From Arenicellales bacterium (GTDB lineage: Bacteria > Pseudomonadota > Gammaproteobacteria > Arenicellales > JAJDZL01), in contig OY282380.1 of the NCBI GenBank assembly GCA_958295885.1, forward strand, positions 3,899,070-3,963,069: a stretch of 64,000 nucleotides of DNA. The letters run 5' to 3'. Both the position numbers and the translations under genes were made by a program. The stretch's first letter is position 1; each line of letters begins with the position of its first letter. Positions 1 to 9,643 of the stretch are shown one piece after another. Below the pieces are notes generated by a model. That model ran no database searches. It was not told the DNA's origin and was given only the letters and a program-made list of their open reading frames with translations.

Positions 1-1093
1 AAAGACCCGAACCAAACGCTGGTACGAATAGCGCGTGCCAATCAAAAATGACCAAGACGAATCACAGGTGTGGTGATTCGACATGCAAAAAAATACCGAG
101 GCAAAAGCACCTATCGCAACAGTTTCATCACTTCAATCCAACCGAAAAACGCCAACATCGCGGCTCTGGCCAACTGTACCTAACCCAAGTTCCGCACTTT
201 TGCCGCTCAATCAACCATATCAAAAATATTTGTTAGAAGATATTTTTAATAAATCATTATTTGTAGTATTTATATTCTAATATCTTACAAATATTATTGT
301 TTATTAGTAATTTCTTTTCTTTTATAACTCAAGTAACTTAATGTTGTTACATGTACAGTGATACAGCCCTCCAAACAGCCACTACAATCCTCTATAATTA
401 CCCCATTGACAATACTCTTTAAGATCATGTTCATCAAACCCGTAGTTTCCTACACCAACAAAAAACAATACCCAGATGCGCCTACCTACTGGTCAGGCGT
501 TGAATATGAAGGCGGAATTGCAACGAAAACGCTGGTAAACGAAGCTAAAGAAAATGGCGCGAAATGTTGTTACATGTACAATTCAGTCATTTTCAAAAAT
601 AACATGATATCAATGCTTTAGGAGAATTGTTTTTTGAGTAGTGCGGAACTAGGGCTAAGCCCGCTGGAAGATCAAGAAAGAATCGTTCGGCAAATTGAAA
701 AATAACGGTTGTCGCAAGAGGACAACTTCGGCCATGGTCGCGAAGAACAGTCCAGTCTGCTGCTGACGCGGTTCTCACCACCGCCTCGTACACCGCCCTC
801 ACAACACTCATCATCGGTCGTCGTGCGGAGCCACCTTAAATCAACCTCAGCAAACATCGGACTTCAAAAGGAGAATAAAAATGTATAAAAACCCATAATG
901 TGAAAAGCTGGCTTGATACTGCTATTTCGAATTGCGACAGGTGTTTTGCTCGCGAGATACAGCAGCTAATATTTTCACCCAAAATGCACAGTCGAGTGAA
1001 TATTCGCCCCGGTCTGTGTCGCTTCCTTACACACAAGGGTTCGTCAAGAACAACTCCAATGAATAAACAGTTTGCCTACAGACCACTGAGGTT
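1..1093. other. Region without a supported gene
   Basis: Several short open frames occur here, but none has a convincing ribosome-binding site, a recognisable domain or coding-like composition. The stretch 230-340 is very AT-rich. A plus-strand frame at about 633-704 reads like the end of a restriction-specificity subunit (a short DQERIVRQIEK segment), but it is too short to call. The only clear structure is the 17-bp direct repeat described separately. This segment lies directly upstream of the TerB operon and should contain its promoter, which I could not identify. Confidence 0.5.
341..580. repeat. Pair of 17-bp direct repeats flanking 206 bp
   Basis: The 17-bp sequence ATGTTGTTACATGTACA occurs exactly at 341-357 and again at 564-580. 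The second half of the unit contains the palindrome TGTACA. Two exact copies this close together could be a target-site or att-type duplication, or a small tandem duplication. Nothing recognisable as an integrase or transposase lies between them, so the origin is open. Confidence 0.6.
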
Positions 1094-3877
1094 GTGAGAA
1101 AATACCTTAAGAGTGATCACTACAATCTGGATCAGAGTAACAACAGAGCGCTGGCGATGGAATTTGGCTTAATATTGCTGTCAGTAATAATCTTTTTCTT
1201 ATATTACAAATTTATCAGACCCAAAATGACCGCAAAACCTGTCAAGACGATTATTCTTGACGGTGAGGCTATTCAACTTCGCCGTCCCCTTTCAGCTGAA
1301 AGGAAAAAACTGCTGGAATGCTCGATGCAGATCGAGAAGGAATGGGATCAAAACTCTGTTGAAGCTGCCGTTGCATGGTACGCGGTCGCGGCCCGTGCGA
1401 TAAAGATTTGTGTGATTGATAACAATGAAGTGACAGAAGCAGACTGGCTCAAGATGCTCGTAGCCGCGAGAGGAACCGAAAATGACGGGCTTTTAAACCT
1501 GCTTGAGGAGTGCTTTCGACTATGCTGGTTCAAGGTTGAAAATGATAGGAACAATTACAAGGTTGATTCGAAACTAAACAGACAGCTGGAGGAGATACTG
1601 AATTCAGACGAGCTGTACAAAATTTTCGACAATCCTGGTACTGACAGTGAATCTAATGCTGAACTGTTCGACCATGATCAATCTGATCGGTCTGCTTCAA
1701 CGCACCAAATTCTACCAGACTATGTCGAATACGACGATTACGAATACGACGACGAATTCTCAATATTTTTTGATGAAGATGAATATGACGAAAACTATAG
1801 TGAGAACCGAACACCAGCCACATGGTTGAAATCGCACGAGAAAGTCAAAATCAGAGGATATGAAATTTCAAAAGGGAACTTTTATTTTGGCGGGTGGCTG
1901 CCTGCTGAGAATTCTTACGGACCGGACGCGTCATTGGTTGACGATTCGCTAGTAACTGTAAGTCAGCCATTCAGCTACGAAGATGAAAGCCTCAGCTTTG
2001 AAGAAAAATACAGTTCCATTTCAGCAGATTGCCGAGGCGCCTACCTAAACTGGCTGGCAAGCAGCCGAGATGACCTCACAGCGCGGCTTGGATATGTTTT
2101 TTTTTATTTATACGGATTAGAAAGACGGGTTGCTGAAAGTTTAGAAAACAATGAACTGAGCAATAAAGAATTTAAGATCATCTTTCAAGAAGTGCATCGA
2201 CTTAATCAGACATATGGCGAACCGCTTTCATTCAAGAATGACGCTGCTGAGTTGCTGAAGTCACATTCATTTGATTTTTTTTCAAGTCAGCTTATGGAAA
2301 TGATGTGCATTCTGCGTCCAAACGTGGTCTCATATCCGGATTTGGAAGAAACAATTGACCAAGATTCACTTTTAGTCAGATATAAGGTTGCAAAAACAAT
2401 TAATGATGGAAAGCCACTTCCTCCTGATCTGGCATGGGCATGGCTAAAGCTCTTTTCGGGTTACAAATTTACAAAACCTGGTCAACGCTGTGAAGATGAA
2501 TTCTCCCAGCTATTTTGCAGACTTTACACCAAAAAACATAGAAATGGAATTGCTGTCGATGCGAAATTGGCTCGAACAGATCCCGAATTATTCAAAACAC
2601 AATTAAAAATCAAATTCACACCTGCGAATCGTTCTTTGCGTAAGTTTCATATTCCAATAGAAGAGCTTCCGCACCCGCGCAACTTTAGAAAACCATTGAG
2701 GAGTCTGATCGCTCTCGCGGACCAGTGCACAATGTCACTGGATTCATATAGTCGTTACTTGGGAAGAAACAATACTTCACGAACTGACATTAACGCCGTT
2801 CTGTTGCTTCCTGACGAGCTAAGTGATCTGGCAGATTCGCTCGGTCTGGGTAGTTTTAAGACATGGGCAGAAGAATCCATTTCAAAAAACAGCGGTTTAG
2901 TTGATGTTTGCGAATACTGGCGGTTCACAAACATCCCTCTCCCGGCCAAGATCAACAAAAAACAGTATAAGCTGATTCAAGATTTGGCGGAGAAAACAGG
3001 ATACGGAGTGGTTCCGGACACCAGATACCACAATGCCAAGCCAAAAGTAGATGGGAAACTGGCGTTATTTCACGGAGGGCACGGGGAGAATTTCATACCT
3101 TCCAAATCCTTTTATGAAATGGCAGTCACGTTACGGCTCGGCGCAATGTTAGCAACCAATGATTCTCTTGTAAATCAATCACAATTTGAATTGTTGAAAC
3201 AGCTCATTGATAATGACACCAAGCTGTCATCCGTAGAGAGTCGTTCACTGCATTCCTATCTTTCGTGGAGGCAAAATACTCCGGCTGATAGAATCGGGCT
3301 GAAAGCGCTTCTAGAAAAGCTGAACGACGCGGAAAAAGCAGCTGTTGGCGAAATACTCATCGACGTCGCTTTGGCTGGTTCTAAGCCTGATCCCACAGGA
3401 ATCCGGCAATTGGAAAAACTTTACACCTTGCTCGGTCTCGATAAATCACTGGTCAGCCTTGATATTCACCGGCGATTCACTGGGGAAAACAGCTCAGTCA
3501 GAGATGCTCAGCTTGATGAAAGTTCAATTTCAGCCCATGAATTACAGACCGAACAAGTTCAAACATTTTTAAGTGAAATACTCGGCGAAGAAGAACAGCA
3601 AGTAAGTGAAACGGATACACAAGATAAAATTGCAAGTGATCAGGCAGTCGGCGGTCTTGACGATCAACACTCTTCACTTTATGAAATCCTAACTGCTGAG
3701 TCTGAGTGGTCGCTTGATGAATTTGGTTCAACATGCCAAAAATTGGGCTTAATGAGCGGTGCGGCCATAGATTTTATTAACGAGTGGTCCATTGAAAAGG
3801 TTGATGCACCGGTAATTGAAGAGGGAGCCGATGTAATATATATCGATCAAGAAATTGTTGGAGAATTGGAAGGTTAG
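1094..3877 (+). CDS. Membrane-anchored TerB_N/TerB/TerB_C domain protein
   Basis: A 927-residue protein, first gene of a three-gene operon. A single hydrophobic segment at about residues 22-42 is followed by a charged region and a strongly acidic, Asp/Glu/Tyr-rich linker (about 205-236). Residues 244-450 match the TerB_N pattern: a WLKSHEKVKIRGYEI-type start, a GNFYFGG motif, then AYLNWLASSRDD and GYVFFYLYGLERR. A helical TerB-type domain follows at about 655-790 and a TerB_C-like tail at about 855-927. TerB-family proteins belong to the tellurite/phage/stress-response (Ter) network, and versions with TerB_N and TerB_C are known beside ATPases and helicases. The molecular role is unknown; I infer a membrane-tethered sensor or scaffold. 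The start is GTG at 1094. An ATG at 1157 (residue 22), just before the membrane segment, is an alternative. The next gene begins 6 bases after the stop. Confidence 0.85.
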   Translation: MRKYLKSDHYNLDQSNNRALAMEFGLILLSVIIFFLYYKFIRPKMTAKPVKTIILDGEAIQLRRPLSAERKKLLECSMQIEKEWDQNSVEAAVAWYAVAARAIKICVIDNNEVTEADWLKMLVAARGTENDGLLNLLEECFRLCWFKVENDRNNYKVDSKLNRQLEEILNSDELYKIFDNPGTDSESNAELFDHDQSDRSASTHQILPDYVEYDDYEYDDEFSIFFDEDEYDENYSENRTPATWLKSHEKVKIRGYEISKGNFYFGGWLPAENSYGPDASLVDDSLVTVSQPFSYEDESLSFEEKYSSISADCRGAYLNWLASSRDDLTARLGYVFFYLYGLERRVAESLENNELSNKEFKIIFQEVHRLNQTYGEPLSFKNDAAELLKSHSFDFFSSQLMEMMCILRPNVVSYPDLEETIDQDSLLVRYKVAKTINDGKPLPPDLAWAWLKLFSGYKFTKPGQRCEDEFSQLFCRLYTKKHRNGIAVDAKLARTDPELFKTQLKIKFTPANRSLRKFHIPIEELPHPRNFRKPLRSLIALADQCTMSLDSYSRYLGRNNTSRTDINAVLLLPDELSDLADSLGLGSFKTWAEESISKNSGLVDVCEYWRFTNIPLPAKINKKQYKLIQDLAEKTGYGVVPDTRYHNAKPKVDGKLALFHGGHGENFIPSKSFYEMAVTLRLGAMLATNDSLVNQSQFELLKQLIDNDTKLSSVESRSLHSYLSWRQNTPADRIGLKALLEKLNDAEKAAVGEILIDVALAGSKPDPTGIRQLEKLYTLLGLDKSLVSLDIHRRFTGENSSVRDAQLDESSISAHELQTEQVQTFLSEILGEEEQQVSETDTQDKIASDQAVGGLDDQHSSLYEILTAESEWSLDEFGSTCQKLGLMSGAAIDFINEWSIEKVDAPVIEEGADVIYIDQEIVGELEG

Positions 3878-3882
3878 ATGCT

Positions 3883-5205
3883 GTGGTTCGGAAAATACGG
3901 TTAAAAGAGAAAGAGGCAATTATTCAATCATTGAAGGCCGGGGTAACACCAAAAATTGGTATTCAGCATATTCAAGTTGGCCGAAATAATGAAATCAAAG
4001 CACTCTATAAGGACATTGAAAGAATCACCGACGGCGGCGCGACATTCAGGTTGATTATTGGTGATTACGGGTCAGGCAAGACTTTCTTTCTGAGCGTCAT
4101 CCGCTCAATCGCACTGAAGAAGAAACTTGTAACGGTGAATGCTGACCTGTCTCCGAACCGACGAATTCATTCCACCTCCGGGCAGGCGCGCAATTTATAC
4201 GCCGAACTGATGCGGAACCTATCCACGCTCAGTAAACCCGATGGCAATGCGCTGCCTAGCGTAGTGGAGCGGTTTATTACCCTGACACGCAATGAGGCAG
4301 ATCAGAATCAAGCAGCGGTTTCGACTCTTATACATAAAAAATTGGCTTCTCTGAAGGAAATGGTTGGCGGTTACGACTTCGCGGATGTAGTCAATGCCTA
4401 TTGGCAGGGATATGAAACTGGCAATGAGGAACTGAAGTCAAATGCCATTCGTTGGCTGCGCGCCGAATACACTACTAAAACGGAAGCGAGAAAAGACCTA
4501 GGAGTAAGGAACATTATTTCTGACGGCGTATTCTACGACGCTCTAAAACTGATGAGTCTGTTCGTACGCCAGGCCGGATACAAAGGTCTGCTGATTAACT
4601 TGGATGAAGTGGTCAATCTCTATAAATTGCGCCATACACAGGCGCGCACTTCAAATTACGAGCAGATTCTGCGGATCCTGAATGATTGTCATCAAGGATC
4701 TGCAGAGCATATTGGCTTTTTACTGGGAGGCACTCCAGAGTTTCTGATAGACCCTAGAAAAGGCTTATTCAGCTATGAGGCCTTGAATTCCCGGCTGGCG
4801 GAAAACAAATTCGCGCAAAGAGCAGGCGTTATAGACTATTCATCCCCCACATTGCATCTGGCCAGCTTGACTCCTGAAGAAATGTTCATCCTATTGAAAA
4901 ATTTACGTCATGTATTCTCCGGAGGTGATGCATCCAAGTATCTGGTTCAAGATGAAGCATTATTTGCCTTTTTAGAACATTGTGGCAAAAAGATAGGTGA
5001 TGCATATTTCCGGACACCAAGGAATACCATAAAAGCTTTCCTCGATCTGCTGGCAGTTCTCGAACAATACCCTGAAATGCGTTGGTCAGACTTAATTGAT
5101 GAAATTTCAGTTGAGAAGGAATCTCCAAGTGACACTGACGAAATTGTCGCCAATCATGATAAAGGCAATTCGAAATTCGATGATTTAGCCAGCTTCAGGA
5201 TATGA
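3883..5205 (+). CDS. BrxD-like P-loop ATPase (DUF2791 type)
   Basis: A 440-residue ATP-binding protein. The Walker A motif GDYGSGKT is at residues 60-67. A Walker B-like segment, LLINLDEVVNLYK, lies near 236-248. A conserved GxPEF segment (LGGTPEFLID) follows. The layout matches the BREX-associated BrxD / DUF2791 ATPases, which usually pair with a large SF2 helicase, exactly as here. It probably uses ATP to load or regulate the downstream helicase on DNA; this is inference. The start is GTG at 3883, six bases after the TerB gene stop. The 3' end overlaps the helicase start in an ATGA arrangement, so translation is coupled. An ORC/Cdc6-like AAA ATPase in the broad sense is the nearest alternative label. 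Confidence 0.85.
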   Translation: MVRKIRLKEKEAIIQSLKAGVTPKIGIQHIQVGRNNEIKALYKDIERITDGGATFRLIIGDYGSGKTFFLSVIRSIALKKKLVTVNADLSPNRRIHSTSGQARNLYAELMRNLSTLSKPDGNALPSVVERFITLTRNEADQNQAAVSTLIHKKLASLKEMVGGYDFADVVNAYWQGYETGNEELKSNAIRWLRAEYTTKTEARKDLGVRNIISDGVFYDALKLMSLFVRQAGYKGLLINLDEVVNLYKLRHTQARTSNYEQILRILNDCHQGSAEHIGFLLGGTPEFLIDPRKGLFSYEALNSRLAENKFAQRAGVIDYSSPTLHLASLTPEEMFILLKNLRHVFSGGDASKYLVQDEALFAFLEHCGKKIGDAYFRTPRNTIKAFLDLLAVLEQYPEMRWSDLIDEISVEKESPSDTDEIVANHDKGNSKFDDLASFRI

Positions 5206-7403
5206 TTGATGCATTTGCGAAGTTAGACAGACAAGTCCAGAAATGGGTATACAAGCAGGGTTGGACAAACTTACGTGAAATCCAATCGAAGGCAATTCCT
5301 CCAATTTTAGCCTGCGACCGCGACCTGGTAATCAGCGCGTCCACTGCTGAGGGTAAAACCGAAGCATTTTTCCTTCCAGGCTGCAGTGCTGTTGTCGGCC
5401 GAAAACAAGCAGTCAGCATTCTTTATATAAGCCCCCTAAAATCGTTGATTAACGACCAGTATCGGCGACTCAGAGAATTATGTGACATGCTTGACATGCA
5501 GGTCACTCCGTGGCACGGAGATGTCTCGCAATCGAAAAAAAAGCACTTCAAAAGGAATCCCCAAGGAATCTTGTTAATTACACCGGAGTCTTTGGAGTCC
5601 CTTCTTATCCGCGAAGCAGGCTGGATAAAACCGTCATTTTCTCAATTGAAATATGTTTGTGTTGACGAGTTCCACGCGTTCATCGGAACTGAGCGAGGAC
5701 AGCAGCTGCTTTCTCTTTTGAATCGGCTGGAACATCTGCTGAATCGGCTCAAAGACCCCATACCCAGAATTGCCTTAAGTGCAACACTTGGAGAATTGGA
5801 TAAAGTACCACTTTCTCTCAGACCCAACGGAAGCTTACCCTGTAAAACGATCACTAGCAGCAAATTTCGAAATCCGATTAAAGTTCAGGTAAAGGGATTC
5901 GTTGAACCGGCTGAGGTATTGGAGGATGATTCCAACAATCCTGCTGAGCATCAGATCTGCCGCGAGATTTACCAAAGATGCCGTGGAGATTCACACCTGG
6001 TGTTCGCAGTTTCCCGAGAACGAACGGAGAGCATAGCGGTAAGTTTAGCGGACTTTTGTGAACAGAATGGCGTACCTAACGAATTTTTCCCTCATCATGG
6101 CTCTCTGGCGAAAAATCTACGGGAAGATCTGGAAGCTCGACTGCAAATAGAAACCATTCCGACGACGGCAGTCTGTACCATGACACTAGAACTTGGAATT
6201 GATATTGGCAAAGTGAATTCTGTCGTCCAGGTAACAGCACCACACTCAGTATCAAGTCTGCGCCAGCGAATGGGACGGTCAGGTCGGCGAAACTCTCCTG
6301 CAGTTCTCCAAATGCTCATTGCCGAGAAACAAATAAACAAGTCGTCAAACATTAACGATCATCTTCGACTTGAGCTGGTGCAATCGTTGGCAATAGTTCG
6401 ATTAATGATAGTGCGCAAGTGGTTTGAGCCGCCAGATGTAAGGCAATTGCACCTTTCTACCTTTGTTCACCAGATACTCGCCGTAATCGCACAATGGGGA
6501 AGCATAAGGACTGACCAGCTTTATGTTCTGCTCTGTGACCAAGGTCCATTCAAAAAAATTTCTGTTGGGCATTACAAGCAGCTTCTAACCCATATGGGAA
6601 AAGAGAAATTGTTACAGCAGTTCAACAGCGGCGAACTGGTGCTTGGAATTGAAGGAGAGCGAGTAGTAAACCACTACACGTTTTATTCCGTATTTCATAC
6701 GCCGATCGACTATCGAGTCGTCACTGAAAACAAGACTTTGGGGTCGCTGCCGGCGCAAAATGTCATTCTCAAGGAACAGCATATCGTATTTGGCGGCAAA
6801 CGCTGGAAGGTGACCGAGATAGACGATGTCAGAAGAGTCGTCAACGTGGTTTCAGCGAAAGGAGGAAATCCACCTAAATTCAACGGCAGCGGAATATCTG
6901 TCCATGATGCCGTGCGAATGGAGATGTATCGAATATATTCCGCAGGAGATTATCGGATTGAAGTTAGTTCTCGAAAGATAGACTTTGCAGACGATCAGGC
7001 ACGGCATCTTTTTCAAGAAGCCGCTGAATTTTTTCACCGGGCAGATTTAAAAAATCAATTGATTGTACAAATCGGGACCAATTGTTATCTATTTACTTGG
7101 ATGGGAGACAAGATCATCAACACTTTGACAGTCCTTTTAAAGCAGCAGGGATTTGTAGCTAGTTCATTTGGCGGTGTCGTTGAGATTCAAGATGCTGCCA
7201 AAGACGAAGTAAAGAAATGTCTAACAGATTTAGCAAATTGTGAATTACCCACTGAGACTGAGCTAGCTCGTGAGCTGAAGAACAAGCGTGTTGACAAATA
7301 CGATAGATTTATTCCAGAATTTCTGCTAAATGAAGGTTATGGCCGCAAGGCATTTGACTCGCTCGCAGCAAAAGATTGGATTCGGACAAGGCTTTGTCAT
7401 TAA
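5202..7403 (+). CDS. SF2 DEAD/DEAH-box helicase, BrxHI/Lhr-like
   Basis: A 733-residue superfamily 2 helicase. Visible motifs are a Q-motif-like WTNLREIQSKAI (21-32), motif I AEGKTE (49-54), motif II VDEFHAF (about 153), motif III SATLG (about 192), and motifs V/VI with LELGIDIGKVNSVVQ and RQRMGRSGRR (about 330-356). A C-terminal extension of roughly 350 residues follows the RecA-like domains, as in Lhr-type and BREX-associated helicases. It should translocate on or unwind nucleic acid using ATP. Its start overlaps the stop of the BrxD-like gene by four bases, so the two are very probably partners. It is the last gene of the TerB operon; decayed IS DNA begins about 100 bases downstream. Confidence 0.88.
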   Translation: MIDAFAKLDRQVQKWVYKQGWTNLREIQSKAIPPILACDRDLVISASTAEGKTEAFFLPGCSAVVGRKQAVSILYISPLKSLINDQYRRLRELCDMLDMQVTPWHGDVSQSKKKHFKRNPQGILLITPESLESLLIREAGWIKPSFSQLKYVCVDEFHAFIGTERGQQLLSLLNRLEHLLNRLKDPIPRIALSATLGELDKVPLSLRPNGSLPCKTITSSKFRNPIKVQVKGFVEPAEVLEDDSNNPAEHQICREIYQRCRGDSHLVFAVSRERTESIAVSLADFCEQNGVPNEFFPHHGSLAKNLREDLEARLQIETIPTTAVCTMTLELGIDIGKVNSVVQVTAPHSVSSLRQRMGRSGRRNSPAVLQMLIAEKQINKSSNINDHLRLELVQSLAIVRLMIVRKWFEPPDVRQLHLSTFVHQILAVIAQWGSIRTDQLYVLLCDQGPFKKISVGHYKQLLTHMGKEKLLQQFNSGELVLGIEGERVVNHYTFYSVFHTPIDYRVVTENKTLGSLPAQNVILKEQHIVFGGKRWKVTEIDDVRRVVNVVSAKGGNPPKFNGSGISVHDAVRMEMYRIYSAGDYRIEVSSRKIDFADDQARHLFQEAAEFFHRADLKNQLIVQIGTNCYLFTWMGDKIINTLTVLLKQQGFVASSFGGVVEIQDAAKDEVKKCLTDLANCELPTETELARELKNKRVDKYDRFIPEFLLNEGYGRKAFDSLAAKDWIRTRLCH

Positions 7404-7509
7404 GACTGCTACACAAACAAAATCAAGGCATGGTTCCAGACCGTAGTAGCAGCCAAATGATAGATGGATAAGCGAAAGTCCAAGTTCTGAATGTAAATCT
7501 ACTAGACAG

Positions 7510-7793
7510 TGTCTGCCAGAAAACTCCCATATTCGAACAAATCGCGTGAATTTTGCAAGTGATTTTGAGGATTGGCCGGACGAATTGTGCCTCCAAAAAC
7601 GGTGAAATTGTCCACTCGCAGCTGATATCTCCAATTGCTGGGATGGCCGCTATGCAGGCAAAGTCATCCTTGGGTGCTGCAAGCGAGCTGTTAAGAGACG
7701 AGCCGGTCGCGACGCTGATGCGTCAGGCGGCGCGCAAACGCGCTTTTTTCACCGCTGCATCCATTCGCGCTCTTGGTGCTGTAGCAGAAAATC
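7510..7793 (-). mobile_element. Fragment of an ISNCY-like element (terminal repeat plus transposase 3' end)
   Basis: This stretch is homologous over its length to the left part of the element at 10118-11208. The terminal repeat (TGTCTGCCAGAAAACTCCCA, 7510-7529) is followed by the untranslated end and the last codons of a minus-strand transposase. Homology stops at about 7793 inside the transposase. The sequence beyond (7794-7920) encodes on the minus strand a short unrelated fragment ending in LHQLYEVL, perhaps another transposase piece. It is a second, deleted copy of the same IS family, about 2.6 kb from the first. Confidence 0.75.
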
Positions 7794-7952
7794 AAAGCAC
7801 CTCATACAGCTGGTGCAGCGTACAACGCTGCTTGCGAACCAGCTTTGCCTTCGATTCCAGCAACGCCTTGAACTGATCACGATGGTTCTTCAGCTTCGGC
7901 CGCGCCCTACTCTTCAATCACAAATCAAGACTGAATATTTCAATTGAATTTG

Positions 7953-8235
7953 TATGCAGAATTGTGTTATGTATCGGCAGCACCAAATTCATCGCAGCCT
8001 CGCCTCCGGCGAAAGTGTTGAGATCATTCAGCGACTTTCAACGGAAGAGAAGCTGTCTACTAGTTCTGCTGTGGGGAGGAGCATGCGTTCGGCCGGCAGG
8101 TCTACAGCGACCAAATGGTGATGCGTCTGGACGGTGAAGTGGTAGATACACATCAGCATCTTTCGTCCGGGGCGAGATTTCGTATGATCCGCTGCAATAC
8201 TTACCTGCTTTAAGGCGGATATCGGGAGGCCAATA
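7953..8235 (+). pseudogene. Possible IS21 istA relic
   Basis: Plus-strand frames read MYRQHQIHRSLASGESVEII near 7968 and RQVYSDQMVMRLDGEVVD near 8100. These resemble the start and the late part of an IstA transposase, with the catalytic core missing and the frame broken. The position directly upstream of an istB relic supports the reading, but each match is short. Confidence 0.3.
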
Positions 8236-8237
8236 AA

Positions 8238-8675
8238 ATGATGCGCCGTTTGTCGACTGGCAGTTGCCATCGGGATTACAGCAGGTTCGGCAACGGCAAG
8301 ATTAATCTGGTCGTGGGCTTGGTGCGGCTCTTGACCCGAGTCAACACTCGCGGTCGGTTTTTCCATGTCATTGACTTGGTCAATCAGTTGGAAACGGAAC
8401 AACGCGAGGGAGGTAGCGGGCGCTGGGTCGATCAGTTGAATCACTGTAGATTTGTGGTTTTGGACGAGTTGATTTTTCTCCCTTTCGCACCGCTGGAGGA
8501 CAGCTGTTGTTTCATCTGCTCTCGAAACTTTAGAATCGGATCTCGGTCATTGGTGACCACCAACTTGAGTCTCGGCGAGTGTAATCAGATGTTCGAGGAT
8601 GAAGAGCTGACGCATCACTTGGAGATCATTGAGACTGGCAATGGCAGTGAGTCTGTGTTCAAGGCGAACCGTTGA
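8238..8675 (+). pseudogene. istB: IS21 helper ATPase IstB, degenerate
   Basis: A 145-codon open frame that is a damaged IstB. FGNGKINLVVGL stands where the Walker A FGTGKTHLA is expected. FFHVIDLVNQLE, the Walker B-like FVVLDEL, SLVTTNLSLGE and the tail LTHHLEIIETGN all follow in family order. The P-loop Lys/Thr pair is altered, and roughly 12 residues are missing between MFEDE and LTHH. The N-terminal third of the family is also absent. IstB normally assists the IstA transposase of IS21; this copy should be inactive. Confidence 0.75.
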
Positions 8676-9202
8676 GAGCGGATGATGACGTCGTGCGCCA
8701 AAAAACCTTAAAATGACCACAGACGTCTGGTATTACCAGCTGCTGAAGGTCATTCGCGTATAGGTTTGGTAGCAATTGACGAGGCAAATGCTTGTAATTT
8801 CTTAAATTAAGTCAATGAAATGAATCGTGATAAACTCAGACAATATTTTTGAATTCAGTCAATTCCAAAAGTGCTTGAAAAACTCCACAGCGCAACTGTC
8901 ATCCTTTATGACATTTCTTGCTAGATGAACGCTGGTCGTGGCAATATCTTGCGTTGGACTTCTCTCAAAATATTTGTGAATGGAGAAGTATCCATTTCAT
9001 TACTCTGAGCAATAACTCGTTGCGAGTCATACAAAACCGCAGTACCGTACGAAACGACTTAGGATGGCAAGACACTTGTAGGTAATAGCGAATTGAATTC
9101 TAGTACGCCAAGTGTTAAATTGAGCTTTTGTCAATCCTCACAAGAAGTCGTGTGATTAATTTAAAATAGCTCCACTAATACGTAAAACAACGGAGGTAAC
9201 AT
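8676..9202. other. Intergenic region, nothing recognised
   Basis: About 530 bases with frequent stops in all frames. No RNA gene or repeat was recognised. A good Shine-Dalgarno-like ACGGAGGT at about 9190-9197 belongs to the gene starting at 9203, so a promoter for that gene probably lies here. Confidence 0.5.
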
Positions 9203-9643
9203 ATGATTGGCACAGCTCTTGATGACGTTACGAACGAATCTGTTGATGCGAAACACATACAACGACGCGTTGATGACTGGGAAGAACGCGTGAACAACCT
9301 CTACGAAAAGATTAGCGATTGGCTGCCAGATGGATGGCAAGCGCGCCGTGGGAAACCCGTCGTCATGCATGAGGAATTAATGCGCAAGTTCGGAATCTCG
9401 GCTAAACAGATTCCGACGCTTAAACTCTTCAGCCAGTCGGGGGAATTAGTCAAACTCGAACCTCGAGGACTGTGGCTCATCGGTGGCAATGGACGAATTG
9501 ATTTGAAGCACGCCGGCCAACATTTCTTCATTGTCGATTTCGCAGAAAACTTCGAGCAACCGGACTGGCATGTAATCCGTGCTGAGAACAGGTTTGAGCA
9601 TGAAAAAGCACGGGAAAAATGGTTGACGCGAATACTTCGGTAG
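9203..9643 (+). CDS. Unrecognised 146-aa protein, partner of the HEPN-like gene
   Basis: A soluble, charged protein of 146 residues with no signal peptide or membrane segment. A helical N-terminus (about 18-45, rich in Asp/Glu/Arg, with WEERVNNLYEKISDWL) is followed by a probably beta-rich part with GLWLIGGNGRIDLKHA and FFIVDFAENF. I do not recognise a named family. The gene has one of the best ribosome-binding sites in the island (GGAGGT about 6 bases upstream of ATG). Its last 25 bases overlap the start of the HEPN-like gene, so they are co-translated. If the second protein is a toxin-like RNase, this one is a candidate antidote or sensor. It lies between IS relics, which suggests horizontal acquisition. 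Confidence 0.7.
   Translation: MIGTALDDVTNESVDAKHIQRRVDDWEERVNNLYEKISDWLPDGWQARRGKPVVMHEELMRKFGISAKQIPTLKLFSQSGELVKLEPRGLWLIGGNGRIDLKHAGQHFFIVDFAENFEQPDWHVIRAENRFEHEKAREKWLTRILR

Noticed and set aside
358..621. 87-codon plus-strand frame between the direct repeats
   Set aside because: No ribosome-binding site, no recognisable domain, skewed composition; the start overlaps the first direct repeat. Probably chance.
8028..8444. 138-codon minus-strand frame
   Set aside because: It is the antisense of the istB/istA relics; the plus strand explains the sequence.
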